DNA of 64,000 nucleotides, taken from contig JBFMHP010000031.1 of NCBI GenBank assembly GCA_040752855.1, positions 12,040 through 76,039 of the forward strand, read 5' to 3'. Each line of letters opens with the position of its first letter. Position 1 is the stretch's first letter. This stretch comes from JBFMHP01 sp040752855. GTDB lineage: Bacteria > Pseudomonadota > Gammaproteobacteria > RBG-16-57-12. This document shows, in pieces, positions 36,555-46,486 of the stretch. The notes under the pieces are model-generated. The model ran no database searches and was not told the DNA's origin. It saw nothing but the letters and a program-made list of their open reading frames with translations. The position numbers and the translations under genes are program-made.

Positions 36555-38141
36555 ATGGACAAGCGCGCTTACATGATTTTTCTCGTGGCGATGCTATTCC
36601 TCACTGTGGTTGTGCTCGGCGCATGCGCTCAGGTGGCATTGCCGCCGCACGCCACGCCAGTTACGGTCGTGCCGCAGCGCGACTGGTCGGACGCGATCCT
36701 GTATTTCGTGTTGATCGACCGCTATGCCGATGGCGACCAGGGCAGCAATTCACGCGTCGATCGGCTCAATCCGGGTGCCTATCATGGCGGCGACCTGTTG
36801 GGGCTTGCGCGACAACTCGACGAGATTGCCGCGCTTGGAGTCACCGCGATCTGGATCAATCCAGTGGTCAAGCAAATCGATTCACCTGTATGGGCCCAGG
36901 GGCCGCCGGGCAGCGGTTGGGAGGGAGGCTTCGAGCATTGGGCTTTTCATGGCTATTGGGCGGAGGACTTCGAGCGTATCGAGCCGCATTTTGGCAGCGA
37001 GGCGCAGCTCAAGGCGTTGGTAGAGGCTGCGCGCGCGCGCGGGCTCAAGGTGTTGCTTGATGTGGTCTACAACCATCCCGGCTACGGTGCGCGTTATCTC
37101 ACTGATCCCGCCACACGTCACTGGCTGCGCGAGAGTCAACCCGATTGCGCGACGGATTCGCTGACCTGTCAAGTCGGCGGACTTCCCGATTTTCGCACCG
37201 AGCTTCCTGAGGTGCGTGAGTATCTGTTTCGCGCCCATCTGGGTCTTGCCCAGCGCATCGGTGTCGACGGCTTTCGTCTCGACACCGTCAAGCATGTCGA
37301 GCATGACTTCTGGCGGGCGCATCGGGCGCGCAGCCGCGCCGAGCTTGGTACTTCGTTCTTCCTGCTCGGCGAGGTGTGGGGCGGCTCGTACGAAGTCCTA
37401 GAGCCTTGGTTTTCCGGTGACGAGCTGGATGCCGGATTTGATTTCACCTTTCGGGGCAGCTGTCAGGGATATGTCGAAGGTAAAGGACGCACGATCGCGT
37501 ACGCGGCGTACTTGAAAAAACGCCACCAGGTGCGCGCGGGTTATCACCTCGCGCACTACCTGTCATCGCACGATGAACCCATGTTTCTGCACGAGCTCGG
37601 CAATGACATCCAGAAGTTCAAATTATGCGCGGCGTTACAGATGACGAGCCTGGGGATTCCGGTGATCTATTACGGCGAGGAGGTGGCGCGGAAGGGCGGC
37701 GCGTGGCCAACCAACCGCGGTGACATGCCGTGGGGTGACCGCGCGATTGCGCCTGGCAACGGAGTGGCGCGCGATGAGAAGCTGCGCGAGTACTACCGTC
37801 AGTTGATCGCGCTGCGCCGCGCCCACCCGGCGCTGTCGCGCGGCGCCTTCCGCGAGCTTGCCACGGACGGCGATCTGCTGGTGTTTGCGCGCGAGGATCA
37901 AGCCTCGAACGACAGTGTGATCGTGGCGGTCAATCGCGGCGAAGCACAGGCCACCGCAACGGTCCCGCCGCCGTCGCGCTGGACCGAGGAAGCGGTGCGC
38001 GAGGCATTGAGCGGCGCACCGGCGGAAATCGATGACGGGCGGCTTGTTATCAAGACGCCGCCGCGCACCGCGCAGGTGTATGTGGTGGAGCGCAGAATAA
38101 CAGGGGCGATCCCATGGCCGACATTCGCTTCAAGCATGTAG
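36555..38141 (+). CDS. GH13 alpha-amylase family lipoprotein
   Basis: Exported glycoside hydrolase predicted to trim starch or maltodextrin in the periplasm or on the membrane. From ATG 36555 the product (528 residues) has a lipoprotein signal peptide with VVLGAC (Cys about residue 24). GH13 regions are present: DVVYNH; GVDGFRLDTVKHV with nucleophile Asp243; FLLGEVWGG with acid/base Glu273; and LSSHDEPMF with Asp340. An in-frame ATG at 36501 would add 18 acidic residues ahead of the signal peptide, which is unlikely. It overlaps malK by 28 bases, so it belongs to the transporter operon. Confidence 0.88.
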   Translation: MDKRAYMIFLVAMLFLTVVVLGACAQVALPPHATPVTVVPQRDWSDAILYFVLIDRYADGDQGSNSRVDRLNPGAYHGGDLLGLARQLDEIAALGVTAIWINPVVKQIDSPVWAQGPPGSGWEGGFEHWAFHGYWAEDFERIEPHFGSEAQLKALVEAARARGLKVLLDVVYNHPGYGARYLTDPATRHWLRESQPDCATDSLTCQVGGLPDFRTELPEVREYLFRAHLGLAQRIGVDGFRLDTVKHVEHDFWRAHRARSRAELGTSFFLLGEVWGGSYEVLEPWFSGDELDAGFDFTFRGSCQGYVEGKGRTIAYAAYLKKRHQVRAGYHLAHYLSSHDEPMFLHELGNDIQKFKLCAALQMTSLGIPVIYYGEEVARKGGAWPTNRGDMPWGDRAIAPGNGVARDEKLREYYRQLIALRRAHPALSRGAFRELATDGDLLVFAREDQASNDSVIVAVNRGEAQATATVPPPSRWTEEAVREALSGAPAEIDDGRLVIKTPPRTAQVYVVERRITGAIPWPTFASSM

Positions 38142-39259
38142 CCAAGCGCTTCGGCGAGGTGAGCGTGATCGAGGATCTCAATCTCGAGATCGCCGATCAG
38201 GAATTTATCGTGCTGGTCGGACCCTCCGGCTGCGGCAAGTCGACCATTCTGCGCATGATCGCCGGGCTCGAGTCGCTGAGCGACGGTGAACTCTACATCG
38301 GCGATCGGTTGGTCAACGACGTGGCGCCCAAGGATCGCGACGTGGCCATGGTATTCCAGAGTTACGCGCTCTATCCGCACATGACCGTGCGCGACAACAT
38401 TTCCTTCGGTCTGCGCATCCGCAAGATGCCGCCGCAGGAGATAGATGTTGCGGTCAATGAGGCGGCCGGCATTCTGGGTCTGAATGCGCTGCTCGAACGA
38501 AAACCGAAGGAACTCTCCGGCGGGCAGCGCCAGCGCGTGGCGTTGGGACGTGCCATCGTGCGCAAGCCTGCCGTCTTCCTGTTTGATGAGCCCCTATCCA
38601 ACCTCGACGCCGAACTGCGCGTGCAGATGCGCGCCGAGCTGGGCAAGCTGCAAGATCGTCTCAGGACCACCACGGTATATGTGACGCATGATCAGGTCGA
38701 GGCGATGACCCTCGGCGACCGCATCGCCGTGCTCAAATCCGGCAAGCTCATGCAGGTCGGACGTCCGCTCGAACTCTATGACACCCCGCAGAACATCTTC
38801 GTGGCGCGCTTCATCGGCTCGCCCCCGATGAATATGCTGCGCGTAGAGGTGGCCGACGACGGCCGCAGCTTGCAGCACGCCGTCTTTACCGTCCCGGTGC
38901 CGGAACGGTTACGCCAGGCGGTTGCGCCATACCGCAACAAAACCGTGGCGCTCGGCATCCGCTCGGAGCACATCGGCGAGGCGGGGCGGCAGGATTGGCG
39001 GTTGTCCGTGGAGCTCGATGGAGTCATCGATATCTTCGAACCGCTTGGGCACGAGATCATCGTGCACGTGCGCAGCGGCGAGGAACGCATCCTTGCCAAG
39101 TTCGAGGCGACCCGGCTTCCGGTGATGGGGCAGCAGATCCGGCTGGCGCTGAATGCCGATAAGATTCACCTTTTCGATGCGCAGACTGAACAGCGCTTGA
39201 GCGAAGCATACAGTAACGATGCACACGAGGAGCGTAGCCATGAAACGAAATCCGCTTAA
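38114..39259 (+). CDS. malK: maltodextrin ABC transporter ATP-binding protein (MalK-like)
   Basis: Energises sugar import. The 381-residue product has Walker A GPSGCGKST (36-44), the Q-loop in FQSYALYPHMTVRDNI, signature LSGGQRQRVALGRAI, Walker B FLFDEPLSNLDAELR and the switch THDQVEAMTLGDRI. A C-terminal TOBE-type regulatory domain (about 240-365) marks the MalK/UgpC/MsmK branch. Substrate specificity is inferred from the amylase and MalE-like neighbours. It overlaps malE by 20 bases. Confidence 0.9.
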   Translation: MADIRFKHVAKRFGEVSVIEDLNLEIADQEFIVLVGPSGCGKSTILRMIAGLESLSDGELYIGDRLVNDVAPKDRDVAMVFQSYALYPHMTVRDNISFGLRIRKMPPQEIDVAVNEAAGILGLNALLERKPKELSGGQRQRVALGRAIVRKPAVFLFDEPLSNLDAELRVQMRAELGKLQDRLRTTTVYVTHDQVEAMTLGDRIAVLKSGKLMQVGRPLELYDTPQNIFVARFIGSPPMNMLRVEVADDGRSLQHAVFTVPVPERLRQAVAPYRNKTVALGIRSEHIGEAGRQDWRLSVELDGVIDIFEPLGHEIIVHVRSGEERILAKFEATRLPVMGQQIRLALNADKIHLFDAQTEQRLSEAYSNDAHEERSHETKSA

Positions 39260-40475
39260 AGTGTTATTTGGTTCGATGATCGCAGCGGTGTTGCTGGGCG
39301 GTTTCGTTACGCAGGCCGTGGCCGAGACAACCGCGCTCACCATTTGGCATGCCTATCGCGGCGCGGAAAAGGCGGCGTTCGAGCGTGTGATCGCCAGTTA
39401 CAACAAGCGAGCGAAGGGCGTGGAGGTAACCACGCTGGCGGTGCCCTATGATGCCTACGCCGACAAGATCACCGCGGCGGTGCCGCGCGGCAAGGGGCCG
39501 GATGTGTTCATCTTCGCACAGGATCGGCTCGGCGGCTGGATCGAAGGCGGCGCGACCGTCGAGCCGATCGACTTTTATCTCGATGAGCAAACCCGCAATC
39601 AATTCCTGCCGAGCATGCTCTCGGCGATGACCTACCGCGGCACCGTGTACGGCCTGCCGCTCAACTACAAGAGCATCACGCTCATCTACAACAAGAAACT
39701 CGTGCCCACGCCGCCGAAGACATCGGGTGAGCTGGTCAAAATCGCCAAGGGGCTCACCAATGCGGCTGTCGGCAAATTCGGACTCGCGTACGCATACAAC
39801 GACTACTATTATCACGCCGCGCTGCAGAATGCCTTTGGCGGACGCGCATTCGATCCCGGACCGAAGCCGGCGCTCAACGCGCGCGAGAACATTGCCGCGA
39901 TGCAGCTGCTGCTGAAGTGGATGGGCAAGGATGCCATCGTGCCGGCGGAACCATCGACGGCGCTCATCACTTCACTGTTCAATCAAGGCAAAGCGGCCAT
40001 GGTGTTTTCGGGGCCGTGGTTCCTCGGCGAGATCGCGCCCGAGATTGATTATGGGCTTGCGGTGCTGCCGACCATCGACGAGGCCGGCGGCCAGCCGATG
40101 CGCCCCTGGGTCACGATAGAAGGCGTGTATGTGTCGGCCAGTTCCCAACACAAGGAAGTCGCGTATGATCTCGCCAAGTACCTGGTCTCGGAGGAGGCCG
40201 GACTGGTGCTCGCGGTCGAGGGCCGCCAGCTGCCCTCCAACAAGGCCGTGTACACACACAAAGAGGTGTCCGAGGACAAGGTGCTCTCCGCCTTCCGTCG
40301 CCAACTCGACACCGCGATCCCGATGCCAAATTTCGCCGAGATGACGGTAATGTGGTCGCCGGCCACCACCGCGATGAACACCATCGTGCGCGGTGCCGCG
40401 CCCCCCGAGGTTGCGCTGGAGAAGGCCCAGCGCTCGGTTGAGAAAGACATCGCCGCGCTGAGGAAGGGCAGATGA
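39240..40475 (+). CDS. malE: maltodextrin-binding protein (MalE-like)
   Basis: Periplasmic solute-binding protein of the extracellular-solute-binding family 1. The 411-residue product from ATG 39240 has a signal peptide (about 1-28, ending AVAE) and the family features LTIWHAYRGAEKAAFERVI, GPDVFIFAQDRLGGW, YGLPLNYKSITLIYNKKL and GKAAMVFSGPW. It resembles MalE of maltose/maltodextrin systems. It sits between MalK and MalF. Confidence 0.9.
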   Translation: MKRNPLKVLFGSMIAAVLLGGFVTQAVAETTALTIWHAYRGAEKAAFERVIASYNKRAKGVEVTTLAVPYDAYADKITAAVPRGKGPDVFIFAQDRLGGWIEGGATVEPIDFYLDEQTRNQFLPSMLSAMTYRGTVYGLPLNYKSITLIYNKKLVPTPPKTSGELVKIAKGLTNAAVGKFGLAYAYNDYYYHAALQNAFGGRAFDPGPKPALNARENIAAMQLLLKWMGKDAIVPAEPSTALITSLFNQGKAAMVFSGPWFLGEIAPEIDYGLAVLPTIDEAGGQPMRPWVTIEGVYVSASSQHKEVAYDLAKYLVSEEAGLVLAVEGRQLPSNKAVYTHKEVSEDKVLSAFRRQLDTAIPMPNFAEMTVMWSPATTAMNTIVRGAAPPEVALEKAQRSVEKDIAALRKGR

Positions 40476-42442
40476 GACTGCGCGCTCACCTCACACAGCC
40501 GGTCGCCGTGGGCCTGTTGCTGGCGGCGTTGGCCGGTGTGTTGCTGAGCGCATGGTTCCTGGCACAGGCCCAGGACGCGGTGCTCGCCGAGCGCCAAGAG
40601 CGCGAGGTGATGATGCAAGGCATGGCGTTTGCAGAACTGGTGGCGGCGCTGGAAACGGCGGAACCCGACAGCGGCGCAGCGCGTATTGCTGCGCTTACGA
40701 GCGCATGGGCTGCGCGTTTTCCCGAGATCGTGACGCTGCGCGTCGTGCGCAGCGCCGACGCCCGGTTGCTCGCTTCGACCGACGCGCGCGATGCGCCGCC
40801 GTTTCCACGCCGTCTGGCGCGTGAGGAGAAACCGCTCTATGACCTTGGTCAGGAGTTGCGCGCCAACGTCGAGACCAACCTCGCGGAAGGGGTGTTTCGT
40901 AAGAAGCAGATCGATGTCGTCCGCCTCGACCAAACCCATTTGCGCGTGGCGGCGCCGTATTCGGTGGCGGGCAATGTCGTTGGCTTTGTTCAGATCGAAC
41001 AGCGTGTGGCGGCGCCCGTGCCGCCCTCGGCCGCGGGCAAAGCGGCGCTATTGATCGCCATGCCGCTGGCGTTGTTTCTGTTCGGAACCTGGTTTTTGCC
41101 GCGGCGTACGGACGCGGGTCGGCCCTGGGTCCACTATGGCATTGCATTGCTGCTGCTTGGTGTCACGTTGTATGGTCAGGCGCGCATCGGTCTGGGCGAA
41201 CTTGGTACGCGCGAGGAAGGGTACGCAGCGGAACTCGCGCAGCACTATTCTTCGATCCTGCGTGAATTTCAAACCGCCGCCAGCGCGCACGGGATTGCGG
41301 TCGAACCGGTGAGGGAGAACCGCTGGGATGTGGATGAGTATCAACGCCCGCGCCTGCTCATCACCGGCGACGGCAGTCTGGACCGTGCGGTGTTTGCGAA
41401 GGAGACCGGTGCGCGTCACGATCGTTTGCGCAACGCGCTGTGGGGCAATGCCGCGCTCAGCGCGCTGTTGCTCAGCTTCGTGGCGCTCGGCTACGCGCGG
41501 CGCCTGCGCCTGACGCTGATCGAGCACCGGAGCGCCTACGCCTATGTGGCGCCGGCAATCATCGGTATGCTGGTGCTGGTGTTTTACCCGTTCGCCTACG
41601 GTGTGGCCTTGTCGTTCACCGACACCACGCTGTTCAATGAGAATCTGCCGCTGGGCGAGCTGTGGGTCGGTATGAAAAATTACCTCGCGATCCTCGGCGA
41701 CTTCCAGGTGCTGCGCAGCACCGAGGGCGGCTGGGTGGTGAACTACCAGAACTTCTACTGGACGCTCTTCATCACCGTGGCATGGACGGTGTGCAACGTC
41801 ACCATCGGCGTGGGCGTCGGTCTGCTGCTGGCGTTGGCGCTCAACACCAAGGGGCTGCGCTTTACCAACGTCTACCGAGTGTTGCTGATCCTGCCGTGGG
41901 CGATCCCCAATTACATCACCGCGCTCACCTGGCGCGGCATGTTTCACAAACAGTACGGTGTCATCAACCAAATAATCCAGATGTTCGGCGGCGAGCCGGT
42001 ATCGTGGTTCGACGATGTGTTCACCTCGTTTCTGACCGGCATCGCCACCAACGGTTGGCTGAGTTTTCCGTTCATGATGGTGGTGATCCTGGGCGGCTTG
42101 CAGTCGATCCCGCAGGATGCCTACGAGGCCGCGCGCGTCGAGGGCGCCAGCCGCTGGCAGCAGTTCCGCCATATCACGCTGCCGTATCTGCGCCCGACCT
42201 TGATTCCGGCAGTCATCCTCTCGGTGGTGTGGACCTTCAATATGTTCAACATCATCTATCTGGTCTCGGGCGGCGAACCGGCCGGCTCCAACGAGATCCT
42301 CATCACCCAGGCGTACAAGATCGCCTTCGAGAAATATCAGTACGGCTATGCCGCGGCTTATTCGGTGGTGATCTTCATGATCCTGCTGGTGTACGGCGTG
42401 TTCCAGAACCGCGTCACACGCGCGACGGAGGCGATCACATGA
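40472..42442 (+). CDS. malF: maltodextrin ABC permease (MalF-like) with N-terminal sensor-like extension
   Basis: Membrane subunit of the importer, 656 residues. The C-terminal 300 or so residues (from about 356) are a normal MalF permease, with the EAA loop IPQDAYEAARVEGASRWQQF (about 547-566). The first 320 residues are extra: a helix at 11-31, an extracytoplasmic region at 32-190 that looks like a chemoreceptor- or kinase-type sensor (amphipathic helix, then VTLRVVRSADARLLAS and VAGNVVGFVQIEQRV), helices at 191-208 and 220-238, a soluble segment at 239-322, and a helix at 323-341. Some MalF proteins have a periplasmic P2 loop, but this extension lies before the permease. It overlaps both neighbours by 4 bases. 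Confidence 0.88.
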   Translation: MRLRAHLTQPVAVGLLLAALAGVLLSAWFLAQAQDAVLAERQEREVMMQGMAFAELVAALETAEPDSGAARIAALTSAWAARFPEIVTLRVVRSADARLLASTDARDAPPFPRRLAREEKPLYDLGQELRANVETNLAEGVFRKKQIDVVRLDQTHLRVAAPYSVAGNVVGFVQIEQRVAAPVPPSAAGKAALLIAMPLALFLFGTWFLPRRTDAGRPWVHYGIALLLLGVTLYGQARIGLGELGTREEGYAAELAQHYSSILREFQTAASAHGIAVEPVRENRWDVDEYQRPRLLITGDGSLDRAVFAKETGARHDRLRNALWGNAALSALLLSFVALGYARRLRLTLIEHRSAYAYVAPAIIGMLVLVFYPFAYGVALSFTDTTLFNENLPLGELWVGMKNYLAILGDFQVLRSTEGGWVVNYQNFYWTLFITVAWTVCNVTIGVGVGLLLALALNTKGLRFTNVYRVLLILPWAIPNYITALTWRGMFHKQYGVINQIIQMFGGEPVSWFDDVFTSFLTGIATNGWLSFPFMMVVILGGLQSIPQDAYEAARVEGASRWQQFRHITLPYLRPTLIPAVILSVVWTFNMFNIIYLVSGGEPAGSNEILITQAYKIAFEKYQYGYAAAYSVVIFMILLVYGVFQNRVTRATEAIT

Positions 42443-43320
42443 AGCGCGCCACCAGCGACCAGAAACAGCACGTGCTGCTCCACCTGGTGCTCATCAGTTT
42501 CACGCTGCTGGCGATCTATCCGATCCTGTGGGTGCTCACGCTGGCGTTCTCCGGCGGGCAGAGTCTGGTAGTCGTCGATCTGCCGGCGGAGCCTGGGTTT
42601 CTCGACCGTGTGCGCAGTGTGCTGCCCTGGCCCGAGACGGTGTCGCTGAAAAACTTCGCCGATGTGTTGATCGACGAACCGTTCGGCCGCTGGCTGTTCA
42701 ACAGCGCGATCGTCGCCGGCGCCACCACCTTGCTCGGCGTATTCCTCGCCTGCACCGCGGCCTATGCATTTTCGCGCTTCCGTTTCCCCGGGCGGCGCAC
42801 CGGCATGATGATGTTTCTGGTCTCGCAGATGTTCCCGGGCACGCTGATGATGGTGCCGCTGTTCATCATCATCGTGAAGTGGCTGCATCTCGGCAACACC
42901 TATCTAGGTCTGGTGCTGGTGTACGCGGTGACTTCGATCCCGTTCTGCGTGTGGATGCTCAAGGGTTACTTCGACACCATCCCGATCGAGATCGAGGAAT
43001 CGGCGATCATGGACGGCGCCTCGCCGGCGACGATCTTCTTTCGCATCATCCTGCCGCTGGCCAAACCGGCGGTTGCCGTCACCGCGCTGTTCTCGTTCAT
43101 GACCGGCTGGAACGAATTCATCCTCGCCTCGATTTTCATGGAGGAGGAGACCGCCTACACCGCACCAGTCGGGCTGCGTTTCTTTGTTGGCGGGTTTTCC
43201 GCGCAGTGGGGCTATTTTGCTGCCGGTTCCATCATTGTTTCACTGCCGGTAGTGGCGCTGTTCTACTACCTGCAAAAGTACCTGATCGCCGGGCTCACCG
43301 CCGGCGGGGTGAAGGGGTAG
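42439..43320 (+). CDS. malG: maltodextrin ABC permease (MalG-like)
   Basis: Second membrane subunit, 293 residues with six helices. The EAA loop reads IPIEIEESAIMDGASPATIFFRIILPLAKPA (in part; about 184-215) and the C-terminal YLIAGLTAGGVKG is typical of MalG, whose tail reaches into MalK. ATG 42439 overlaps the malF stop; the frame is also open far upstream inside malF, but that part is a shadow. Confidence 0.92.
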   Translation: MKRATSDQKQHVLLHLVLISFTLLAIYPILWVLTLAFSGGQSLVVVDLPAEPGFLDRVRSVLPWPETVSLKNFADVLIDEPFGRWLFNSAIVAGATTLLGVFLACTAAYAFSRFRFPGRRTGMMMFLVSQMFPGTLMMVPLFIIIVKWLHLGNTYLGLVLVYAVTSIPFCVWMLKGYFDTIPIEIEESAIMDGASPATIFFRIILPLAKPAVAVTALFSFMTGWNEFILASIFMEEETAYTAPVGLRFFVGGFSAQWGYFAAGSIIVSLPVVALFYYLQKYLIAGLTAGGVKG

Positions 43321-43399
43321 TAGTTGGTATAAATATGCGTGGATACTGCAAGGTAATTCCTTTGTTCATCATTAACCAAAGAGAGCCAGGAGGTGGATC

Positions 43400-44212
43400 A
43401 TGTGTAGCAAACGAACGACGTTGTTGGCGGCCGCAGTGGCCGCATTGATGGCGGGGCCGGTGGCCGCGCAGACCGTCACATTCACAGACCCGACCGGCGA
43501 CGATAAGGGGCCGGGCAACTATGCCTATCCCACCGATCCAGTGTATACACCGGGATCGTTTGACTTGACGGAATTGTCGGTTGAAACCAAGGGCGACAAT
43601 GTCACTTTCAATACCAGCGTGGCAACCAAACTGGAAGATCCCTGGGGAATGGGTGTGGGCTTTGCGGTGCAGATGATGTTCATCTTCATCGACACCGACC
43701 GCAAGGAGGGTAGTGGACACACTGAAGGATTGCCAGGTCTCAATATCAAATTCGATCCGAAATTCGCCTGGGACAAGGTGGTGATTCTCTCACCGCAGAA
43801 AAAGGCGCGGGTCGACAGCGAAGTGCGCAGCAAGGCTGAGGCGTTGGCTGCAGATATCGTAGTGCCCGCACGTACCACCGGACGAGGCAAGACCATCAGT
43901 GGCAAGGTGAAGTTGAGTGAACTTGGCGGCGGTGACCCGGCAAGCTGGGCTTACCAGGTTGTGGTGCAGTCCAACGAGGGTTTTCCAGCCAAGACCGATC
44001 TTTTGACTCGCAAGGTCAATGAATATGAGGGCCAGCATCGCTACGGTGGCGGCAACGATGGGGATTGTGATCCCCACGTGATGGATATCCTCGCGGGTAA
44101 GGGCAACGGGGCTACCGAGGAGGTCGAGCTGCAACACCAGCAGCTTAGCTATGAATGCGGTGAAGGCGGTGAGAGCGTGAAGATGGCAACACTCAAGATG
44201 GTTACCAAATAG
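43400..44212 (+). CDS. exported glucodextranase C-terminal/DOMON-like protein
   Basis: A 270-residue protein with a signal peptide (about 1-23, ending VAAQ). The start of the mature part, TVTFTDPTGDDKGPGNYAYP then PGSFDLTELSV, is the signature of the C-terminal binding module of glucodextranase (Pfam family Glucodextran_C), a DOMON-like beta-sandwich thought to bind glycans or the cell surface. No catalytic domain is attached. A strong AGGAGGTG precedes ATG 43400. Its place after malG suggests an accessory glucan-binding protein for the transporter. Two Cys near the end could form a disulfide. Confidence 0.82.
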   Translation: MCSKRTTLLAAAVAALMAGPVAAQTVTFTDPTGDDKGPGNYAYPTDPVYTPGSFDLTELSVETKGDNVTFNTSVATKLEDPWGMGVGFAVQMMFIFIDTDRKEGSGHTEGLPGLNIKFDPKFAWDKVVILSPQKKARVDSEVRSKAEALAADIVVPARTTGRGKTISGKVKLSELGGGDPASWAYQVVVQSNEGFPAKTDLLTRKVNEYEGQHRYGGGNDGDCDPHVMDILAGKGNGATEEVELQHQQLSYECGEGGESVKMATLKMVTK

Positions 44213-44310
44213 TGATGAGGTTGTAGCAAGTGAAGAGTAGTCCACACATTTAACCGCGGGATCGGCTCGACCAACGAGGCAGCACACCCGCAACAGGAGG
44301 ATAGTTCGTC

Positions 44311-46410
44311 ATGTCTAGCAGAATCAGAACAAGCCGCATTGCAGCGGCGGTGGGATCGGCACTCATGCTCCCAAGTCTGGGGAGTGCCGCGGAGATTGGT
44401 GAAATGCGTTGGTCAGGCAGTGTCTATGCCAAGTTTCTGGATGGTAATCGAAGGCTGGAGAACGGTCTTTACGGCAATTCGGAACAAGGTAACGGCGACC
44501 AAGGGCAAGGGATCGAATTTGAGCTGCTATTCGAGAATCAGGTCTCCAAGCAGGTCGAAATCGGCGGCCGGCTCTCGTCTCGTTTCAATAAGAACTACTG
44601 GTCCAACTTTGGTGGTTTCGGGGCCCAGGAGGAAGATGAACTCTCGGCGCAGTATATGAAGATGCGTGGTGCGTGGGCCCGGTTAACACCGGGTTATGAA
44701 TGGCTCGATTCGGCCCATATCGGCTCGCACGACTTCGGTCTGTTCGATGCATTTACCATGGGCAAGTATCGCTATATCGATCGCGATAATGCCTCGGGCA
44801 TCATTCTCCAGGGTTCAGCGCAGGACGATAAACTGCGCTGGGACCTGGCACGCCAATCTTTGCCACGGCTGTTCGCCGGTCCGCGGTTTCGCACGGATAA
44901 CGGAGACTCATTTGCCTTGCAGGCGCAGGATTCTGCCTGGGCCGGCCAGATCAAATATGCCTACACCCCGGAGATGAATCTCGGCGTGATCCTCGAACAT
45001 ATCAGCGACAACGAAGTGGAATCCACCGAAGACGATACCCGTGATGGGCAGAGCACCTCCAATCGCTACAACAACACCGTGCTCGGGCTCAAAGGCGATT
45101 ACAGCGCCGGCGGTCCAGTCGATGTGCGGGCGGCCGTTTATCGTTCCGAGATCAATATCCGCGATAACGTCTGCGATGGCAGCCTCAATGGCAACTGCCG
45201 CTTCAGCCCGACGGTACAGGATGATGCCACTGACACGGCCGTCACCCTTGATCTCGATTTCAACGATACCTTCGCCGAAGGACTGACGTTCAATGTGCAA
45301 CTGTTTCGCATCGGAGCAGACTTCCAATCGGTGCTAGCCACTCGACGCGAAGCCGACGTGCTGCGCACCGAAGGTCGTGAGGGCAGCTGGGGATGGAGTC
45401 GGCCGGACTACAATTTCGGCAACCGTGCCAATGCCAACTCCCAGGCGGGTATCGGCTATGGCGGCTGGAATGGGACGGCACAGCAGGTGGTCTCGCTGAT
45501 GGCCGACAACGACTTCACCGACTTTGACGAGACCATGGCCGAGAGCGTGATCGGCTGGCAGGGCATCACGATCGTGCCGAAGTGGATGCTGGGCGACTGG
45601 GAATGGTCTGCGGAATACAGCTATATCGATTTCGATACCAACTGGCAGGCCTGTGGTAAGGCAACCAAGGCCGAATGTATCTACAATCGCCAGGACGGCA
45701 TCCACAGCTGGGGGTTGGGAGGGGACTTCCGCTCCCCCTACGCACCCTATCAGGAAAAGACCCTGCAGATCTTCGCCCTTCACGCCGCGAAGGCTCTGGA
45801 CATCGGCACTGGTCTCGATGTTAGTGCACGGTTTAAGTATATCCATGATGAAGATGATCGGCTGACGGACAACAGCAAGCTCGCCGATGCCTATGATGGC
45901 TATCCTGATGCGGCCTTTGCGTTGAATCTAGACTGGTTGGCGCTGCCTGGGGCGCAGACGGCGGTAACCAGTGTGAAGGATGATGATCGTGAGGCGGATT
46001 ATTACACGTTGGGCGCCTCAGCGGGTTATCAGGTAACCCGGGATCTTTACGGACGCGTGGTTTACGAGTACCAATATGTTGATTTGGTCGACGGCACGAC
46101 CAACGTGGCGCCGGTTGGGATGGGCTTTGAAGTCAGCAATGACTTCGGCTATGCGGAGTACCTTACCGGTACTCACAGAAAGCACAAGATCGCCTTTCAG
46201 CTCTCATATTTCCTGTCCGGGGTTGAAATCGGTGCCGATATCCAGTGGTTGATTGGCACCTATGATCCGGAGTTCCGCGCGGGTAGCGGTCAGACGGTGC
46301 AGCGTACCGCAGACGGCAGTGCTGTGATTACCCCGCTGGGCAACATCGAGGTGGATGAGGTCGACTTGAAGCACTATCGGATGAAGGCCTTTATGAAGGT
46401 AAAATTCTAG
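44311..46410 (+). CDS. outer-membrane beta-barrel protein of the maltodextrin locus
   Basis: A 699-residue protein with a signal peptide (about 1-27, ending GSAA) and alternating amphipathic strands throughout, ending in a C-terminal Phe (MKAFMKVKF) as beta-barrel substrates of Bam do. The start IGEMRWSGSVYAKF and the middle RDLYGRVVYEYQYVD look like barrel strands. No maltoporin (LamB) or TonB-box/plug signature is seen, so it is not an ordinary maltodextrin channel. The operon position suggests glucan passage or surface anchoring. The family is not recognised. Confidence 0.78.
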   Translation: MSSRIRTSRIAAAVGSALMLPSLGSAAEIGEMRWSGSVYAKFLDGNRRLENGLYGNSEQGNGDQGQGIEFELLFENQVSKQVEIGGRLSSRFNKNYWSNFGGFGAQEEDELSAQYMKMRGAWARLTPGYEWLDSAHIGSHDFGLFDAFTMGKYRYIDRDNASGIILQGSAQDDKLRWDLARQSLPRLFAGPRFRTDNGDSFALQAQDSAWAGQIKYAYTPEMNLGVILEHISDNEVESTEDDTRDGQSTSNRYNNTVLGLKGDYSAGGPVDVRAAVYRSEINIRDNVCDGSLNGNCRFSPTVQDDATDTAVTLDLDFNDTFAEGLTFNVQLFRIGADFQSVLATRREADVLRTEGREGSWGWSRPDYNFGNRANANSQAGIGYGGWNGTAQQVVSLMADNDFTDFDETMAESVIGWQGITIVPKWMLGDWEWSAEYSYIDFDTNWQACGKATKAECIYNRQDGIHSWGLGGDFRSPYAPYQEKTLQIFALHAAKALDIGTGLDVSARFKYIHDEDDRLTDNSKLADAYDGYPDAAFALNLDWLALPGAQTAVTSVKDDDREADYYTLGASAGYQVTRDLYGRVVYEYQYVDLVDGTTNVAPVGMGFEVSNDFGYAEYLTGTHRKHKIAFQLSYFLSGVEIGADIQWLIGTYDPEFRAGSGQTVQRTADGSAVITPLGNIEVDEVDLKHYRMKAFMKVKF

Positions 46411-46423
46411 TTCGTAAGAAATG

Positions 46424-46458
46424 AACGAGGCCGAGTCAGATTCGGCCTCGTTCTTCTC
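46424..46458 (+). terminator. hairpin terminator after the beta-barrel gene
   Basis: AACGAGGCCGA (46424-46434), 7-base loop, TCGGCCTCGTT (46442-46452), then CTTCTC. The 11-bp stem is perfect, but the T-tract is weak, so partial read-through to the next gene is plausible. Confidence 0.65.
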
Positions 46459-46486
46459 CAAGTCAAAAAGTGGCAGGTAGTGTTTG

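Noticed and set aside
41662..42438. Long upstream extension of malG inside malF
   Set aside because: The translated extension is Arg/Gly/His-rich nonsense; the malG signature begins at ATG 42439, overlapping the malF stop.
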